Assembly (NCBI RefSeq): GCF_021605415.1
Contig: NZ_WKEQ01000013.1
Coordinates: 82,389-146,388 of the forward strand
Length of the DNA stretch: 64,000 nt
Source: Pseudomonas syringae
Lineage (GTDB): Bacteria > Pseudomonadota > Gammaproteobacteria > Pseudomonadales > Pseudomonadaceae
Direction of reading: 5' to 3'
In this document: piece after piece, positions 24,340 to 35,502 of the stretch
Layout: each line of letters starts with the position of its first letter
Position numbering within the stretch: position 1 is the first letter of the stretch
The notes under the pieces: model-generated
What the model saw: only the letters and a program-made list of their open reading frames with translations
What the model was told of the DNA's origin: nothing
Databases searched by the model: none
Made by a program: the position numbers and the translations under genes

Positions 24340-27174
24340 TTGGACAAGATCCTGATTCGTGGGGCCCGAACCCACAACCTGAAGAACATCGACCTGACCC
24401 TGCCACGGGACAAACTGATCGTCATCACCGGCCTGTCCGGATCCGGCAAGTCATCGCTGGCATTCGACACGCTCTACGCCGAAGGCCAGCGCCGCTATGT
24501 TGAATCCCTGTCGGCCTATGCCCGGCAGTTCCTGTCGATGATGGAAAAACCCGACGTCGACACCATTGAAGGCTTGTCGCCGGCGATTTCCATCGAACAA
24601 AAATCGACCTCGCACAACCCGCGCTCGACAGTCGGCACCATTACCGAAATCTACGATTACCTGCGCTTGCTGTATGCACGTGTTGGTATGCCGCGTTGCC
24701 CGGATCACGATATTCCTTTGGAAGCGCAGACCGTCAGCCAGATGGTTGACCTGGTGCTGGCCCAGCCTGAAGGCAGCAAACTGATGCTGCTGGCGCCGGT
24801 GATCCGCGAGCGCAAAGGCGAACACCTTTCCGTCTTCGAAGAATTGCGCGCCCAGGGCTTCGTCCGCGCCCGGGTCAACGGCCGGCTCTGCGAGCTGGAC
24901 GAGTTGCCGAAGCTGGATAAACAGAAGAAGCATTCGATTGAAGTGGTTGTCGACCGCTTCAAGGTGCGTGCCGATCTGCAGCAACGTCTGGCCGAATCGT
25001 TCGAGACCGCGCTGAAACTCGCGGACGGCATCGCACTGGTGGCGCCGATGGACGACGAGCCGGGCGAAGAGATGATCTTCTCCGCGCGCTTCGCTTGCCC
25101 GATTTGCGGCCACGCGATCAGCGAACTGGAACCGAAGCTGTTCTCCTTCAACAACCCGGCCGGCGCCTGCCCGACGTGTGATGGCCTGGGGGTTAAGCAG
25201 TTCTTCGATATCAAACGACTGGTCAACGGTGAGCTGACCCTCGCGGAGGGCGCGATTCGCGGTTGGGACAGGCGTAACGTCTATTACTTCCAGATGCTCG
25301 GATCACTGGCTTCGCATTACAAGTTCAGCCTGGAGGTACCGTTCAACGAATTGCCGAGCGATCAGCAAAAGTACCTTCTGCACGGCAGCGGCTCGCAGAA
25401 CGTCGATTTCAAATACCTGAATGATCGCGGCGATATCGTCAAACGCTCACATCCGTTCGAGGGCATCGTGCCGAACCTGGAGCGCCGTTATCGTGAGACC
25501 GAGTCGGCTTCGGTGCGCGAAGAACTGGCTAAATTCCTCAGCACGCAGTCGTGCCCGGATTGCCGTGGCACCCGCCTGCGTCGGGAAGCGCGGCACGTCT
25601 GGGTCGGCGAGAAAACCCTGCCGGCGGTGACCAATCTGCCGATCGGGGATGCCTGCGAATATTTCGGCAAGTTGAAACTGACCGGCCGCCGCGGAGAGAT
25701 TGCCGACAAGATCCTCAAGGAAATCCGCGAACGTCTGCAATTTCTGGTCAACGTTGGCCTGGATTACCTGTCGCTGGATCGCAGCGCCGACACGTTGTCC
25801 GGCGGAGAGGCGCAGCGTATTCGTCTGGCCAGCCAGATCGGTGCCGGTCTGGTAGGCGTTCTGTACATCCTCGACGAACCGTCCATTGGCTTGCATCAAC
25901 GGGACAACGACCGATTGCTGGGCACGCTCAAGCATCTGCGCGATATCGGTAACACGGTGATCGTGGTCGAGCATGACGAGGATGCTATTCGCCTCGCTGA
26001 CTACGTTGTGGACATCGGCCCGGGCGCTGGCGTCCACGGCGGACATATCGTGGCCGAGGGCACGCCGGACGAAGTCATGGCGCATCCGGATTCCCTGACC
26101 GGCAAATACCTGTCGGGGCGCGTGAAAATCGAAGTGCCGGCGAAACGTACACCACGCAACAAGAAACTGAACCTGTCGCTCAGAGGCGCACGCGGCAACA
26201 ACCTGCGCAACGTCGACCTGGATATTCCGATTGGTTTGCTGACATGCGTGACCGGGGTTTCCGGCTCGGGCAAATCGACGCTGATCAACAACACGCTGTT
26301 CCCGCTCAGCGCGACCGCGCTCAACGGTGCAACGACACTGGAAGCCGCGGCACACGACAGCATTAAAGGCCTGGAGCATCTGGACAAGGTTGTCGACATC
26401 GACCAAAGCCCGATTGGTCGGACGCCGCGTTCCAACCCGGCGACCTACACCGGGCTGTTCACGCCGATCCGCGAGTTATTCGCTGGCGTGCCGGAATCCC
26501 GCTCCCGTGGTTATGGCCCGGGACGTTTCTCCTTCAACGTTAAAGGTGGGCGCTGCGAGGCTTGCCAGGGCGATGGCCTGATCAAGGTGGAAATGCACTT
26601 TCTACCGGACATCTATGTGCCGTGCGATGTGTGCAAGAGCAAGCGTTATAACCGCGAAACCCTTGAGATCAAATACAAGGGCAAGAGCATCCACGAAACC
26701 CTCGAGATGACGATCGAGGAAGCGCGGGAATTCTTTGACGCGGTTCCTGCATTGGCGCGCAAGCTGCAAACGTTGATGGATGTCGGTCTTTCATACATCA
26801 AGCTCGGCCAGTCGGCGACGACGTTGTCCGGTGGTGAAGCGCAACGGGTCAAGCTGTCCCGTGAGCTGTCCAAACGCGATACCGGCAAGACCCTGTACAT
26901 CCTCGATGAGCCGACGACCGGTCTGCACTTCGCTGATATCCAGCAGTTGCTCGATGTGCTACATCGCTTGCGCGACCACGGCAATACCGTGGTGGTGATC
27001 GAGCACAACCTTGACGTGATCAAGACCGCCGACTGGCTGGTGGATCTCGGCCCGGAGGGTGGCTCGAAAGGTGGACAGATCATTGCCACCGGAACGCCGG
27101 AAGAAGTCGCCGAGATGAAACAGTCCCATACTGGCTACTACCTTAAACCCTTGCTAATCCGCGACCGGGCCTGA
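24340..27174 (+). CDS. uvrA: Excinuclease ABC subunit A
   Basis: UvrA is the damage-sensing ATPase of nucleotide excision repair and loads UvrB. The 944-residue protein has two ABC modules: Walker A GLSGSGKS (31-38) with signature [14 protein letters not shown], and a second Walker A GVSGSGKS near residue 640 with signature [14 protein letters not shown]. Two zinc modules are visible, CPICG ... CPTCDG (near 253-280) and CEACQG ... CDVC (near 740-766). The start is TTG at 24340 (TTG-GAC-AAG-ATC), matching the family N-terminus [18 protein letters not shown] and preceded by GAGCGAGG; no ATG fits. It converges on ftnA with a strong terminator. Confidence 0.98.
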   Translation: MDKILIRGARTHNLKNIDLTLPRDKLIVITGLSGSGKSSLAFDTLYAEGQRRYVESLSAYARQFLSMMEKPDVDTIEGLSPAISIEQKSTSHNPRSTVGTITEIYDYLRLLYARVGMPRCPDHDIPLEAQTVSQMVDLVLAQPEGSKLMLLAPVIRERKGEHLSVFEELRAQGFVRARVNGRLCELDELPKLDKQKKHSIEVVVDRFKVRADLQQRLAESFETALKLADGIALVAPMDDEPGEEMIFSARFACPICGHAISELEPKLFSFNNPAGACPTCDGLGVKQFFDIKRLVNGELTLAEGAIRGWDRRNVYYFQMLGSLASHYKFSLEVPFNELPSDQQKYLLHGSGSQNVDFKYLNDRGDIVKRSHPFEGIVPNLERRYRETESASVREELAKFLSTQSCPDCRGTRLRREARHVWVGEKTLPAVTNLPIGDACEYFGKLKLTGRRGEIADKILKEIRERLQFLVNVGLDYLSLDRSADTLSGGEAQRIRLASQIGAGLVGVLYILDEPSIGLHQRDNDRLLGTLKHLRDIGNTVIVVEHDEDAIRLADYVVDIGPGAGVHGGHIVAEGTPDEVMAHPDSLTGKYLSGRVKIEVPAKRTPRNKKLNLSLRGARGNNLRNVDLDIPIGLLTCVTGVSGSGKSTLINNTLFPLSATALNGATTLEAAAHDSIKGLEHLDKVVDIDQSPIGRTPRSNPATYTGLFTPIRELFAGVPESRSRGYGPGRFSFNVKGGRCEACQGDGLIKVEMHFLPDIYVPCDVCKSKRYNRETLEIKYKGKSIHETLEMTIEEAREFFDAVPALARKLQTLMDVGLSYIKLGQSATTLSGGEAQRVKLSRELSKRDTGKTLYILDEPTTGLHFADIQQLLDVLHRLRDHGNTVVVIEHNLDVIKTADWLVDLGPEGGSKGGQIIATGTPEEVAEMKQSHTGYYLKPLLIRDRA

Positions 27175-27186
27175 CCGACGCCCATG

Positions 27187-27227
27187 AAAAAGCCTCTGTC
27201 ACTTCATCCGTGACAGGGGCTTTTTTT
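27187..27227. terminator. Terminator between uvrA and ftnA
   Basis: Stem AAAAAGCCTCTGTCA (27187-27201) and TGACAGGGGCTTTTT (from 27211), with T-runs on both strands' downstream sides; serves both convergent genes. Confidence 0.92.
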
Positions 27228-27240
27228 CATCGTTTTGCAA

Positions 27241-27705
27241 TCAGGCTTGGGATTGCAGGTAATTCTCGAGACCGAGCAACTTGATCAGGCCCAACTGCTT
27301 TTCAAGCCAATAGGTGTGATCTTCTTCGGTGTCGTTGAGCTGAACCCGCAGGATCTCGCGGCTGACGTAATCCTTGTGTTGCTCGCAAAGCTCGATGCCT
27401 TTGCACAACGCGGCACGAACTTTATATTCCAGACGCAGATCGGCTTCGAGCATGGTCGGAACCGTAGTGCCGACATCCAGGTCATCCGGGCGCATGCGCG
27501 GCGTCCCTTCGAGCATCAGGATCCGACGCATCAAAGCATCGGCATGACCGGCTTCTTCTTCCATTTCGTGGTTGATGCGCTCGTAGAGCTTGGTGAACCC
27601 CCAGTCCTCATACATCCGCGAATGAACGAAATATTGGTCACGCGCGGCCAGCTCGCCGGTCAGCAACGTGTTGAGGTAATCGATTACATCTGGGTGGCCT
27701 TGCAT
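27241..27705 (-). CDS. ftnA: Ferritin FtnA (bacterioferritin family, haem ligand absent)
   Basis: A 154-residue iron-storage protein, N-terminus [20 protein letters not shown]. Ferroxidase ligands Glu18, Glu51 and His54 and the EEDHTYWLE block (Glu127, His130) are present, so iron oxidation should work. The residue that binds haem in bacterioferritins, Met52, is Ala here (EEEAGHAD against EEMKHAD), so it should not hold haem between subunits. This agrees with the P. aeruginosa protein from the same place (PA4235, first called BfrA, later FtnA). The ATG at 27705 is chosen over upstream starts by family length. It lies downstream of katA, though a hairpin separates them. Storing iron beside catalase limits Fenton chemistry. 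Confidence 0.92.
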   Translation of the reverse strand: MQGHPDVIDYLNTLLTGELAARDQYFVHSRMYEDWGFTKLYERINHEMEEEAGHADALMRRILMLEGTPRMRPDDLDVGTTVPTMLEADLRLEYKVRAALCKGIELCEQHKDYVSREILRVQLNDTEEDHTYWLEKQLGLIKLLGLENYLQSQA

Positions 27706-27820
27706 CGCCCTACATCTCCCTGCCTGAAAGCCTGTAGTTTGAACCAACATGACTGGAAGGTCACCCTTCATGCGCAATAAAAGCGAAGAAAGTCTGAGAA
27801 AAGTAGCCGAAATAACGCAA

Positions 27821-27842
27821 AAACCGCCCGAATGAGGGCGGT
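27821..27842 (-). terminator. Terminator of katA
   Basis: Stem ACCGCCC/GGGCGGT (27823-27842) followed on the minus strand by a T-run. It lies 13 bases after the katA stop and before ftnA, so ftnA probably has its own promoter or depends on read-through. Confidence 0.85.
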
Positions 27843-27854
27843 TCTGCTTCTCGT

Positions 27855-29309
27855 TTAGACTTCGTTAAGCTGTACGTTAAGCAGCTTTGCGATTGCTTCT
27901 CCATACGCCGCATCGGCCTTGAAGAAATGCTGCAGTTGACGATCGACCACGTCGCTCGTTACACCAGCCATCGCACCAGCAATATTGCTCACCAGCAACG
28001 CCTTCTGATCTTCATTCATCAGTCGGAACAACGCTCCGGCGTGACTGTAGTAATCGGTGTCTTCGCGGTGATCGTAGCGATCTGCAGCGCCGCTCAAAGC
28101 CAATGCCGGTTCTGCGTAATGCCGCGCCTGCTTCGGCGATTCGACATAGCTGTTCGGCTCGTAATTCGGTGCTGCGCCGCCATTGCTGCCGAACGCCATC
28201 GAACCGTCACGCTGGTAAGTATTCACCGGGCTACGCGGCGCATTCACTGGCAATTGCTGGTGATTGGTGCCGATGCGGTAGCGGTGTGCGTCGGCGTAAG
28301 CAAATACCCGACCTTGCAACATGCGGTCAGGCGACAGACCCACACCGGGAACCATGTTGCTCGGCCCGAACGCGGCTTGCTCGACTTCGGCAAAATAGTT
28401 CAGCGGATTGCGATTCAGTTCCAGCTCACCGACTTCAATCAGCGGGAATTCCTTCTGCGACCAGGTTTTAGTGACGTCGAACGGGTTCTCGTAATGAGCC
28501 GCCGCCTGCGCTTCGGTCATGACCTGCATGCAAACACTCCATTTCGGGAAGTCGCCGCGCTCGATCGCTTCAAACAGGTCGCGTTGTGCGTAGTCCGGAT
28601 CGGTACCGGCCAAGCGGGCAGCGTCTGCTGGCGCGAGGTTTTTGATGCCTTGTTTGGTCTTGTAGTGCCATTTCACCCAGTGACGCTCACCTTGGGCGCT
28701 TATCAGGCTGTATGTGTGACTGCCGAAGCCGTGCATGTGACGGTAGCCGTCGGGAATGCCGCGATCGGAAAACAGAATGGTGACCTGGTGCAGCGCTTCG
28801 GGTGAGTGAGACCAGAAGTCCCACATCATCTGGGCACTTTTCAGGTTGCTCTGCGGGAGACGTTTTTGCGTGTGGATAAAATCCGGGAATTTAAGCGGGT
28901 CACGGATGAAGAACACTGGGGTGTTGTTACCAACGATGTCCCAGTTACCTTCTTCGGTGTAGAACTTCAAAGCGAAGCCACGCGGATCGCGCTCAGTATC
29001 AGCCGAACCACGCTCACCACCCACCGTGGAAAAGCGCAGGAACGTCGGTGTTTGTTTACCGACTTCAGAAAACAGCTTCGCACTGGTGTATTCGGTGATG
29101 TCGCGGCTGACAGTAAAAGTGCCGTAGGCGCCCGAGCCTTTAGCATGAACGCGGCGCTCAGGAATGTTTTCACGGTTGAAGTGAGCGAGCTTCTCAATGA
29201 GGTGGAAATCATCAAGCAGTAACGGGCCGCGAGGGCCGGCGGAGCGGGAATTCTGGTTGTCAGCGACCGGCGCGCCACTGGCGGTCGTAAGCGTTTTGTT
29301 TTGGCTCAT
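27855..29309 (-). CDS. katA: Catalase KatA (small-subunit, clade 3 type)
   Basis: A 484-residue haem catalase that breaks down hydrogen peroxide. The distal catalytic His55 ([12 protein letters not shown]) and Asn128 ([21 protein letters not shown]) and the proximal haem ligand Tyr338 ([21 protein letters not shown]) are present. The length fits small-subunit catalases; there is no C-terminal flavodoxin-like domain and no signal peptide, so it is cytosolic. It sits beside ftnA and uvrA, as in P. aeruginosa. The 236-base upstream gap contains the rplQ terminator and the katA promoter region; a partial OxyR-like pattern there was not convincing. Confidence 0.96.
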   Translation of the reverse strand: MSQNKTLTTASGAPVADNQNSRSAGPRGPLLLDDFHLIEKLAHFNRENIPERRVHAKGSGAYGTFTVSRDITEYTSAKLFSEVGKQTPTFLRFSTVGGERGSADTERDPRGFALKFYTEEGNWDIVGNNTPVFFIRDPLKFPDFIHTQKRLPQSNLKSAQMMWDFWSHSPEALHQVTILFSDRGIPDGYRHMHGFGSHTYSLISAQGERHWVKWHYKTKQGIKNLAPADAARLAGTDPDYAQRDLFEAIERGDFPKWSVCMQVMTEAQAAAHYENPFDVTKTWSQKEFPLIEVGELELNRNPLNYFAEVEQAAFGPSNMVPGVGLSPDRMLQGRVFAYADAHRYRIGTNHQQLPVNAPRSPVNTYQRDGSMAFGSNGGAAPNYEPNSYVESPKQARHYAEPALALSGAADRYDHREDTDYYSHAGALFRLMNEDQKALLVSNIAGAMAGVTSDVVDRQLQHFFKADAAYGEAIAKLLNVQLNEV

Positions 29310-29500
29310 ACGATTTTCTTCCTCTGTCAGTCTTGAACTGCCGGCTAATCGGCTTGGCGGGAGTATTGACCATCAACGTTACAGCTACAAATTCATTAAC
29401 TCGCAGCTATCAATAGAAAAATACTAACGATCGATTCCAGCACATAGTGGCAACAGAGTCAGGAGGAAGCTTGTATGAATGAGGCTTTTCCTACAGGCAC

Positions 29501-29530
29501 AAAAAACCGGGCACAAGGCCCGGTTCTTCG
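29501..29530 (-). terminator. Terminator of the alpha operon (after rplQ)
   Basis: Stem AACCGGGC/GCCCGGTT (29505-29525) followed on the minus strand by TTTTTT; 15 bases downstream of the rplQ stop. It closes the whole ribosomal block. Confidence 0.92.
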
Positions 29531-29545
29531 TTTCAGACTGACGTC

Positions 29546-29932
29546 TTACTCAGCGGATACAGCTTCACCGCCGGTAGCACGATCAACCAACTCGACGTAC
29601 GCCATAGGCGCGTTGTCGCCAGCGCGGAAACCGCACTTGAGGATGCGCAGGTAGCCACCCTCACGGGTAGCGTAACGCTTGCCCAGGTCGTTGAAGAGCT
29701 TACCAACGATAGCTTTCGAACGAGTACGGTCGAAAGCCAGACGGCGGTTAGCCAGGCTGTCTGTCTTGGCCAGAGTGATCAGCGGCTCGGCAACGCGGCG
29801 CAGTTCTTTGGCTTTTGGCAGAGTAGTTTTGATCAGCTCGTGCTCGAACAGCGACACCGCCATGTTCTGGAACATAGCCTTGCGGTGCGAGCTGGTGCGG
29901 CTCAGGTGACGACCACTTTTACGATGACGCAT
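29546..29932 (-). CDS. rplQ: 50S ribosomal protein L17
   Basis: A 128-residue large-subunit protein near the peptide exit tunnel. Recognised by [21 protein letters not shown] and by the LITLAKTD and [24 protein letters not shown] blocks. It is the last gene of the alpha operon, 42 bases after rpoA and just before the operon terminator. Confidence 0.98.
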   Translation of the reverse strand: MRHRKSGRHLSRTSSHRKAMFQNMAVSLFEHELIKTTLPKAKELRRVAEPLITLAKTDSLANRRLAFDRTRSKAIVGKLFNDLGKRYATREGGYLRILKCGFRAGDNAPMAYVELVDRATGGEAVSAE

Positions 29933-29974
29933 GGTTCATTCCTTACCAAACACTACGTTCGGTGATTACGACGA

Positions 29975-30976
29975 TCAGGCAGTCGCCTTGTCGTCCTTCT
30001 TAAGACTTGCAGGCGGCCAGTTGTCGAGGCGCATGCCGAGGGACAGACCGCGGGAGGCCAGAACGTCCTTGATTTCAGTCAAGGATTTCTTGCCCAGGTT
30101 CGGAGTCTTCAACAGCTCTACTTCGGTACGCTGAATCAGGTCGCCGATGTAGTAGATGTTTTCCGCCTTAAGGCAGTTAGCCGAACGTACAGTCAGTTCC
30201 AGATCGTCAACCGGGCGAAGCAGGATCGGATCGATCTCGTCTTCCTGCTCGATAACCACTGGCTCACTGTCACCCTTGAGGTCGACGAACGCAGCCAACT
30301 GCTGTTGCAGAATGGTTGCAGCGCGGCGGATAGCCTCTTCAGGATCCAGGGTACCGTTGGTTTCCAGATCAATAACCAGCTTGTCCAGGTTGGTACGCTG
30401 CTCGACACGGGCGTTTTCCACCACGTATGCGATACGGCGAACCGGGCTGAACGAAGAGTCGAGCTGCAAGCGACCGATGCTGCGGCTTTCGTCTTCATCG
30501 CTCTGACGCGAGTCGGCTGGTTCATAACCACGACCACGAGCTACGGTGAGCTTCATGTTCAGGGCGCCGTTAGACGCCAGGTTAGCGATTACGTGATCGG
30601 GATTAACGATCTCGACATCATGATCCAGCTGAATATCGGCAGCGGTAACCACCCCCGAACCCTTCTTCGACAAGGTCAGCGTAACTTCGTCACGACCGTG
30701 CAGCTTGATAGCCAGACCTTTAAGGTTCAACAGGATTTCAATTACATCTTCCTGTACACCTTCGATGGCGCTGTACTCATGGAGTACACCGTCAATCTCG
30801 GCCTCGACTACTGCGCAGCCGGGCATTGAGGACAACAGGATGCGTCGCAGCGCGTTGCCCAGGGTGTGGCCAAAACCACGCTCGAGAGGCTCGAGAGTGA
30901 TCTTGGCGCGGGTTGGACTGACAACCTGCACATCAATATGGCGGGGTGTCAGGAACTCATTTACCGAAATCTGCAT
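29975..30976 (-). CDS. rpoA: RNA polymerase alpha subunit
   Basis: A 333-residue subunit that nucleates polymerase assembly. The N-terminal domain (residues 1-235) has the [22 protein letters not shown] dimer helix; an acidic linker (EEDEIDP region) leads to the C-terminal domain (about 250-325) with [44 protein letters not shown], which binds UP elements and activators. It follows rpsD by 22 bases in the alpha operon. Confidence 0.98.
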   Translation of the reverse strand: MQISVNEFLTPRHIDVQVVSPTRAKITLEPLERGFGHTLGNALRRILLSSMPGCAVVEAEIDGVLHEYSAIEGVQEDVIEILLNLKGLAIKLHGRDEVTLTLSKKGSGVVTAADIQLDHDVEIVNPDHVIANLASNGALNMKLTVARGRGYEPADSRQSDEDESRSIGRLQLDSSFSPVRRIAYVVENARVEQRTNLDKLVIDLETNGTLDPEEAIRRAATILQQQLAAFVDLKGDSEPVVIEQEDEIDPILLRPVDDLELTVRSANCLKAENIYYIGDLIQRTEVELLKTPNLGKKSLTEIKDVLASRGLSLGMRLDNWPPASLKKDDKATA

Positions 30977-30998
30977 GGATGCACCTATTTTCTAGCCC

Positions 30999-31619
30999 TT
31001 ACTTGGAGTAGAGCTCGACAATCAGGCTTTCGTTGATGTCGGCGGACAGATCACTGCGAGCTGGAACGTTCTTGAAAACGCCCGACTTCTTCTCAGTGTC
31101 TACTTCTACCCATTCTACGCGGCCACGTTGGGCACACAGATCGAGAGCTTGGACAATGCGAAGTTGGTTTTTTGCTTTCTCGCGAACTGCGACCACGTCA
31201 CCAGCACGAACCTGGTAGGACGGAACGTTTACGGTCTGACCGTTAACGCTGATCGACTTGTGCGATACCAGCTGACGGGATTCGGCACGAGTAGAACCAA
31301 AGCCCATACGGTATACAACGTTGTCCAGACGGCATTCGAGCAGTTGCAGCAGGTTTTCACCGGTTGCACCTTTCTTGCCAGCAGCTTCTTTGTAGTAGCC
31401 GCTGAATTGACGCTCGAGAACGCCGTAGATACGACGTACCTTCTGCTTTTCACGCAGTTGGGTGCCGTAGTCGGACTGGCGACCGCGGCGTTGGCCGTGG
31501 ATACCAGGTGCTGCTTCAATGTTGCACTTCGATTCGATCGCGCGCACGCCGCTCTTCAGGAAGAGATCGGTGCCTTCGCGACGAGCGAGTTTGCATTTTG
31601 GACCAATGTAACGAGCCAT
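30999..31619 (-). CDS. rpsD: 30S ribosomal protein S4
   Basis: A 206-residue primary 16S rRNA binder; in E. coli it represses the alpha operon. [20 protein letters not shown] starts the protein; the S4 RNA-binding domain is [26 protein letters not shown]. Only one of the zinc-type Cys residues of other S4 forms is near the N-terminus, so it is the zinc-free type. 18 bases after rpsK. Confidence 0.98.
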   Translation of the reverse strand: MARYIGPKCKLARREGTDLFLKSGVRAIESKCNIEAAPGIHGQRRGRQSDYGTQLREKQKVRRIYGVLERQFSGYYKEAAGKKGATGENLLQLLECRLDNVVYRMGFGSTRAESRQLVSHKSISVNGQTVNVPSYQVRAGDVVAVREKAKNQLRIVQALDLCAQRGRVEWVEVDTEKKSGVFKNVPARSDLSADINESLIVELYSK

Positions 31620-31637
31620 TCTTTACAATCTCCTGGA

Positions 31638-32027
31638 TTACACGCGGCGCTTCTTCGGCGGACGGCACCCGTTGTGCGGGATTGGCGTCACGTCGGTGAT
31701 GCTGGCGATCTTATAGCCACAGCCGTTCAAAGCACGGACAGCAGACTCACGACCTGGACCTGGACCTTTGACGTTGACGTCGAGGTTTTTCAGGCCATAT
31801 TCCAGCGCAGCTTGACCAGCACGTTCAGCAGCTACTTGAGCAGCAAACGGGGTGGACTTGCGGGAACCGCGGAAACCCGAACCACCGGAGGTAGCCCAGG
31901 AAAGAGCGTTACCTTGACGGTCGGTGATGGTCACGATGGTGTTGTTAAAAGATGCATGGATGTGGGCGATGCCATCAACCACTGTCTTTTTAACTTTTTT
32001 ACGAGGACGAGCAGCAGGTTTTGCCAT
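31638..32027 (-). CDS. rpsK: 30S ribosomal protein S11
   Basis: A 129-residue platform protein of the small subunit. The basic head [21 protein letters not shown] and the end [18 protein letters not shown] are diagnostic. 30 bases after rpsM in the alpha operon. Confidence 0.98.
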   Translation of the reverse strand: MAKPAARPRKKVKKTVVDGIAHIHASFNNTIVTITDRQGNALSWATSGGSGFRGSRKSTPFAAQVAAERAGQAALEYGLKNLDVNVKGPGPGRESAVRALNGCGYKIASITDVTPIPHNGCRPPKKRRV

Positions 32028-32057
32028 GATTAAATTCCTGTCGATTCGCTGGGGCGA

Positions 32058-32414
32058 TTACTTGCGGATCGGCTTACGCGGACCTTTACGGGTACGCGCG
32101 TTGGTCTTGGTACGCTGACCGCGTACTGGAAGACCGCGACGATGACGCAGACCGCGATAGCAACCGAGGTCCATCAAGCGCTTGATTTTCATGTTGATTT
32201 CGCGACGCAGGTCACCTTCAGTGGTGAACTTCGCCACTTCGCCACGCAGCTGTTCAATTTGCTCGTCGCTCAGATCCTTGATCTTTGCGGCTGGGTTTAC
32301 CCCAGTCTCTGCACAGATTTTCTGTGCAGTTGTGCGACCAACACCATAGATGTAGGTCAGCGAGATAACAGTATGCTTGTTATCTGGAATGTTAACGCCT
32401 GCAATACGGGCCAT
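32058..32414 (-). CDS. rpsM: 30S ribosomal protein S13
   Basis: A 118-residue head protein that contacts P-site tRNA and bridges to L5. Recognised by [26 protein letters not shown] and the basic end [20 protein letters not shown]. First gene of the alpha operon here; a promoter at 32474-32502 precedes it. Confidence 0.98.
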   Translation of the reverse strand: MARIAGVNIPDNKHTVISLTYIYGVGRTTAQKICAETGVNPAAKIKDLSDEQIEQLRGEVAKFTTEGDLRREINMKIKRLMDLGCYRGLRHRRGLPVRGQRTKTNARTRKGPRKPIRK

Positions 32415-32473
32415 TCAGTGGGACTCCAATTGACAGCTACCTACGCCCCGGAAGCCAAGAAATAGGGCGCGAG

Positions 32474-32502
32474 ATAATATCGCTGTAATAACAAATAATC
32501 AA
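32474..32502 (-). promoter_or_regulatory. Sigma-70 promoter of the alpha operon
   Basis: On the minus strand TTGATT (32502-32497), a 17-base spacer and TATTAT (32479-32474). The -35 begins right at the foot of the hairpin at 32503-32526. Start of transcription would be about 50 bases before rpsM. Confidence 0.7.
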
Positions 32503-32526
32503 CCCGGCAGCGCACTAGCTACCGGG
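32503..32526 (-). terminator. Hairpin between rpmJ and rpsM (end of spc unit)
   Basis: On the minus strand CCCGGTAGC (32526-32518) pairs with GCTGCCGGG (32511-32503), one C-A mismatch, followed by the T-rich TTGATTATTTGTT. That T-rich tail is also the -35 region of the next promoter. Likely partial terminator. Confidence 0.6.
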
Positions 32527-32544
32527 CTTGAAGCACAATCACAC

Positions 32545-32661
32545 TCAGCCTTGGCGCTGTTTGTGACGCGGTTCCGCGCTGCAAATTACTCGAACAACAC
32601 CTTCGCGGCGAATAATCTTGCAGTTACGGCACAGCTTTTTCACCGATGCACGAACTTTCAT
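32545..32661 (-). CDS. rpmJ: 50S ribosomal protein L36 (zinc form)
   Basis: A 38-residue protein read directly from the DNA: starts [15 protein letters not shown] and ends EPRHKQRQG. Cys11, Cys14, Cys27 and His33 form a zinc ribbon, so this is the zinc-containing L36. The gene starts 27 bases after secY and has a TGA at 32545-32547. In bacteria with Zur, a zinc-free L36 copy is often held elsewhere; none is in this window. Confidence 0.97.
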
Positions 32662-32688
32662 CACCAACTCCTCGAACCTTATGGGTAC

Positions 32689-34017
32689 TCAGCGCAACAT
32701 GCCGCTGCCGTAACCCTTCAGGTTGGCTTTCTTCATCAGGGATTCGTACTGGTGCGAAACGAGGTGCGATTGTACTTGGGACATGAAGTCCATCACAACC
32801 ACGACGACGATCAGCAACGAGGTCCCGCCAAGGTAGAACGGAACGTTTGCTGCAACCACCAGGAACTGGGGCAACAAGCATACGGCCGTCATGTATAGAG
32901 CACCGAACATGGTCAAACGAGTCAGAACGCCATCAATGTAGCGCGCAGACTGCTCACCTGGACGGATACCCGGAATAAAGGCACCGGACTTCTTCAGGTT
33001 TTCCGCTACGTCTTTCGGATTGAACATCAACGCCGTATAGAAGAAGCAGAAGAAAATAATCCCTGCACTAAACAGCAGAATATTCAACGGCTGACCAGGA
33101 GCGATCGACTGCGAGATGTCCTGCAACCAGCCCATACCTTCAGACTGACCGAACCAGGCACCCAGCGAAGCCGGGAACAGCAAAATGCTGCTCGCGAAAA
33201 TAGCCGGAATAACACCGGCCATATTCACCTTCAACGGCAAGTGGCTGGTCTGCGCAGCAAAAACCTTGCGGCCTTGCTGACGCTTGGCGTAGTGAACAGC
33301 AATACGACGCTGACCACGCTCAATGAACACCACGAAACCGATAATCGCTACTGCCAGCAAACCGATGGCAACCAGGGCAAAGATATTGATATCGCCCTGA
33401 CGTGCAGACTCGAAAGACTGCCCGATTGCTCTCGGAAGACCGGCGACGATACCCGAAAAAATCAACATCGAGATACCGTTACCTACACCACGCTCAGTAA
33501 TCTGCTCACCCAGCCACATCATGAACATTGCGCCAGCCACAAACGTGGACACCGCAACGAAATGGAAGCCAAAGTCACCAGTGAACGCCACGCCCTGCCC
33601 TGCCAGACCAATGGACATGCCAATAGCCTGAACAAGAGCGAGGACGACGGTGCCGTAGCGGGTGTACTGGCTGATCTTGCGACGGCCAGCTTCACCTTCC
33701 TTCTTCAACTGCTCCAGCTGTGGGCTGACGGCGGTCATCAATTGCATGATGATCGATGCCGAAATGTACGGCATGATCCCCAATGCAAAGATGCTCATCC
33801 GCTCCAGCGCACCGCCGGAAAACATGTTGAACAAGCTAAGAATGGTCCCCTCATTCTGTCGAAACAGGTCTGCGAGTCGATCAGGGTTGATACCTGGAAC
33901 CGGGATGTGTGCGCCTATTCGGTAGACGATAATCGCCAGGAACAGAAAACGCAGACGAGCCCAGAGTTCAGACATACCGCCTTTGCCGAGCGCAGAGAGA
34001 GCACCTTGCTTAGCCAT
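32689..34017 (-). CDS. secY: Preprotein translocase subunit SecY
   Basis: A 442-residue central channel of the Sec translocon with ten membrane helices. Motifs: [17 protein letters not shown] near the N-terminus, the plug region with [29 protein letters not shown], the cytosolic C5 loop with [13 protein letters not shown], and the end [36 protein letters not shown]. It starts directly after the rplO stop with no spacer, so translation is likely coupled. Confidence 0.98.
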   Translation of the reverse strand: MAKQGALSALGKGGMSELWARLRFLFLAIIVYRIGAHIPVPGINPDRLADLFRQNEGTILSLFNMFSGGALERMSIFALGIMPYISASIIMQLMTAVSPQLEQLKKEGEAGRRKISQYTRYGTVVLALVQAIGMSIGLAGQGVAFTGDFGFHFVAVSTFVAGAMFMMWLGEQITERGVGNGISMLIFSGIVAGLPRAIGQSFESARQGDINIFALVAIGLLAVAIIGFVVFIERGQRRIAVHYAKRQQGRKVFAAQTSHLPLKVNMAGVIPAIFASSILLFPASLGAWFGQSEGMGWLQDISQSIAPGQPLNILLFSAGIIFFCFFYTALMFNPKDVAENLKKSGAFIPGIRPGEQSARYIDGVLTRLTMFGALYMTAVCLLPQFLVVAANVPFYLGGTSLLIVVVVVMDFMSQVQSHLVSHQYESLMKKANLKGYGSGMLR

Positions 34018-34455
34018 TTATTCCTCGAACTTGCCGCCAGCTGCTTCGATAGCCGCACGCGCACCTTTGGTGGCGCCGATTCCCTTGCCGATAGTGACAG
34101 CGCGAGTCACTTCACCGGACAGCATGATTTTCACACGCTGTACGTTGACGTTGATCACGTTGGCATCTTTCAGGGACTGCACAGTGACGATTTCGCCTTC
34201 CACTTTAGCCAGCTCGGACAGACGCACTTCTGCGCGATCCATGGCTTTCAGGGAAACGAAACCGAACTTCGGCAGGCGACGATGCAGCGGCTGTTGACCG
34301 CCTTCAAAGCCTGGAGCAATGGTGCCACCGGAGCGGGAGGTCTGACCTTTGTGGCCACGGCCACCAGTCTTACCCAAACCGCTACCGATACCACGGCCCG
34401 GACGATGCTTTTCGCGACGGGAACCCGGCGCTGGACTCAGATCATTGAGTTTCAT
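34018..34455 (-). CDS. rplO: 50S ribosomal protein L15
   Basis: A 145-residue late-assembly protein. [38 protein letters not shown] is the Gly/Arg-rich extension family head; the globular part includes [18 protein letters not shown]. 3 bases after rpmD and adjacent to secY. Confidence 0.98.
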   Translation of the reverse strand: MKLNDLSPAPGSRREKHRPGRGIGSGLGKTGGRGHKGQTSRSGGTIAPGFEGGQQPLHRRLPKFGFVSLKAMDRAEVRLSELAKVEGEIVTVQSLKDANVINVNVQRVKIMLSGEVTRAVTIGKGIGATKGARAAIEAAGGKFEE

Positions 34456-34458
34456 CGA

Positions 34459-34635
34459 TTAACCCTCGACACGCAGCATGTAGTAAGCCTTGTTGATCAT
34501 CCCGCGATTCTCGGGAGTATCCTGGACTTCTACAGTGTGACCGATGCGACGCAGACCGAGACCCTTAACACACAATTTGTGGTTAGGGATGCGGCCGGTC
34601 ATGCTTTTGATCAGCGTTACTTTAACGGTAGCCAT
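34459..34635 (-). CDS. rpmD: 50S ribosomal protein L30
   Basis: A 58-residue protein, found by translating the gap between rpsE and rplO: starts [20 protein letters not shown], continues with [19 protein letters not shown] and ends AYYMLRVEG before TAA at 34459-34461. Size and sequence match L30. Spacers of 2 and 3 bases to its neighbours. Confidence 0.97.
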
Positions 34636-34637
34636 GA

Positions 34638-35138
34638 TCAGAAGATCTCCTGGACGCTTTTGCCACGCTTGGCGGCAATGGATTCAGGGGATTGCATAGC
34701 TTTCAAACCTTTGAAAGTGGCGTGAACCACGTTTACCGGGTTAGTCGAGCCGTAGCACTTGGCCAGAACGTTCTGAACGCCAGCAACTTCGAGAACGGCA
34801 CGCATTGCGCCGCCAGCGATGATACCGGTACCTTCAGAGGCAGGCTGCATGTACACCTTCGAAGCGCCGTGAGCGGACTTCATTGCGTACTGCAGAGTAG
34901 TGCCGTTCAGATCAACTTGAATCATGTTGCGGCGAGCAGCTTCCATTGCCTTCTGGATCGCAGCAGGCACTTCACGTGACTTGCCACGGCCGAAGCCAAC
35001 GCGCCCTTTACCATCACCCACCACGGTCAACGCGGTGAAAGTGAAGATACGGCCGCCTTTAACGGTTTTGGCTACGCGGTTAACTTGAACCAGCTTCTCA
35101 ATGTAGCCTTCGTCGCGCTTTTGGTCGTTATTTGACAT
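34638..35138 (-). CDS. rpsE: 30S ribosomal protein S5
   Basis: A 166-residue protein needed for decoding fidelity and mRNA unwinding. The double-stranded RNA-binding domain has [32 protein letters not shown]; the C-terminal part has [23 protein letters not shown]. The residues where spectinomycin resistance arises (the VKGGRI loop) look wild-type. 3 bases after rplR. Confidence 0.98.
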
Positions 35139-35141
35139 AAC

Positions 35142-35492
35142 TTAGAACTCCAGCCCAGCTTCACGAGCAGCATCAGCCAGCGCTTTAACGCGGCCGTGGT
35201 ACTTGAAGCCAGAGCGGTCGAAAGCCACTTGCGAGACGCCAGCGGCCTTAGCACGCGTAGCGACCAGCTGGCCAACCTTTGTGGCCGCGTCGATGTTGCC
35301 AGTGGCACCATCACGCAGTTCTTTATCCAAAGTCGAGGCGCTTGCCAGGACTTTGTTGCCGTCGGCCGAGATGACCTGGGCGTAGATGTGCTGCGACGAG
35401 CGGAACACGCAGAGACGCACGACTTCGAGTTCGTGCATTTTCAGGCGTGCTTTGCGAGCGCGACGCAGTCGAGTAACTTTTTTGTCGGTCAT
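35142..35492 (-). CDS. rplR: 50S ribosomal protein L18
   Basis: A 116-residue 5S rRNA-binding protein. Basic N-terminus [18 protein letters not shown], core [13 protein letters not shown] and end [26 protein letters not shown]. 10 bases after rplF. Confidence 0.98.
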   Translation of the reverse strand: MTDKKVTRLRRARKARLKMHELEVVRLCVFRSSQHIYAQVISADGNKVLASASTLDKELRDGATGNIDAATKVGQLVATRAKAAGVSQVAFDRSGFKYHGRVKALADAAREAGLEF

Positions 35493-35502
35493 TTGCTATG
35501 CC

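Noticed and set aside
29310..29500. OxyR-like site upstream of katA
   Set aside because: Only one TTAG-N7-CTAT half can be read; the third and fourth quarter-sites do not match, so it was not listed as a binding site.
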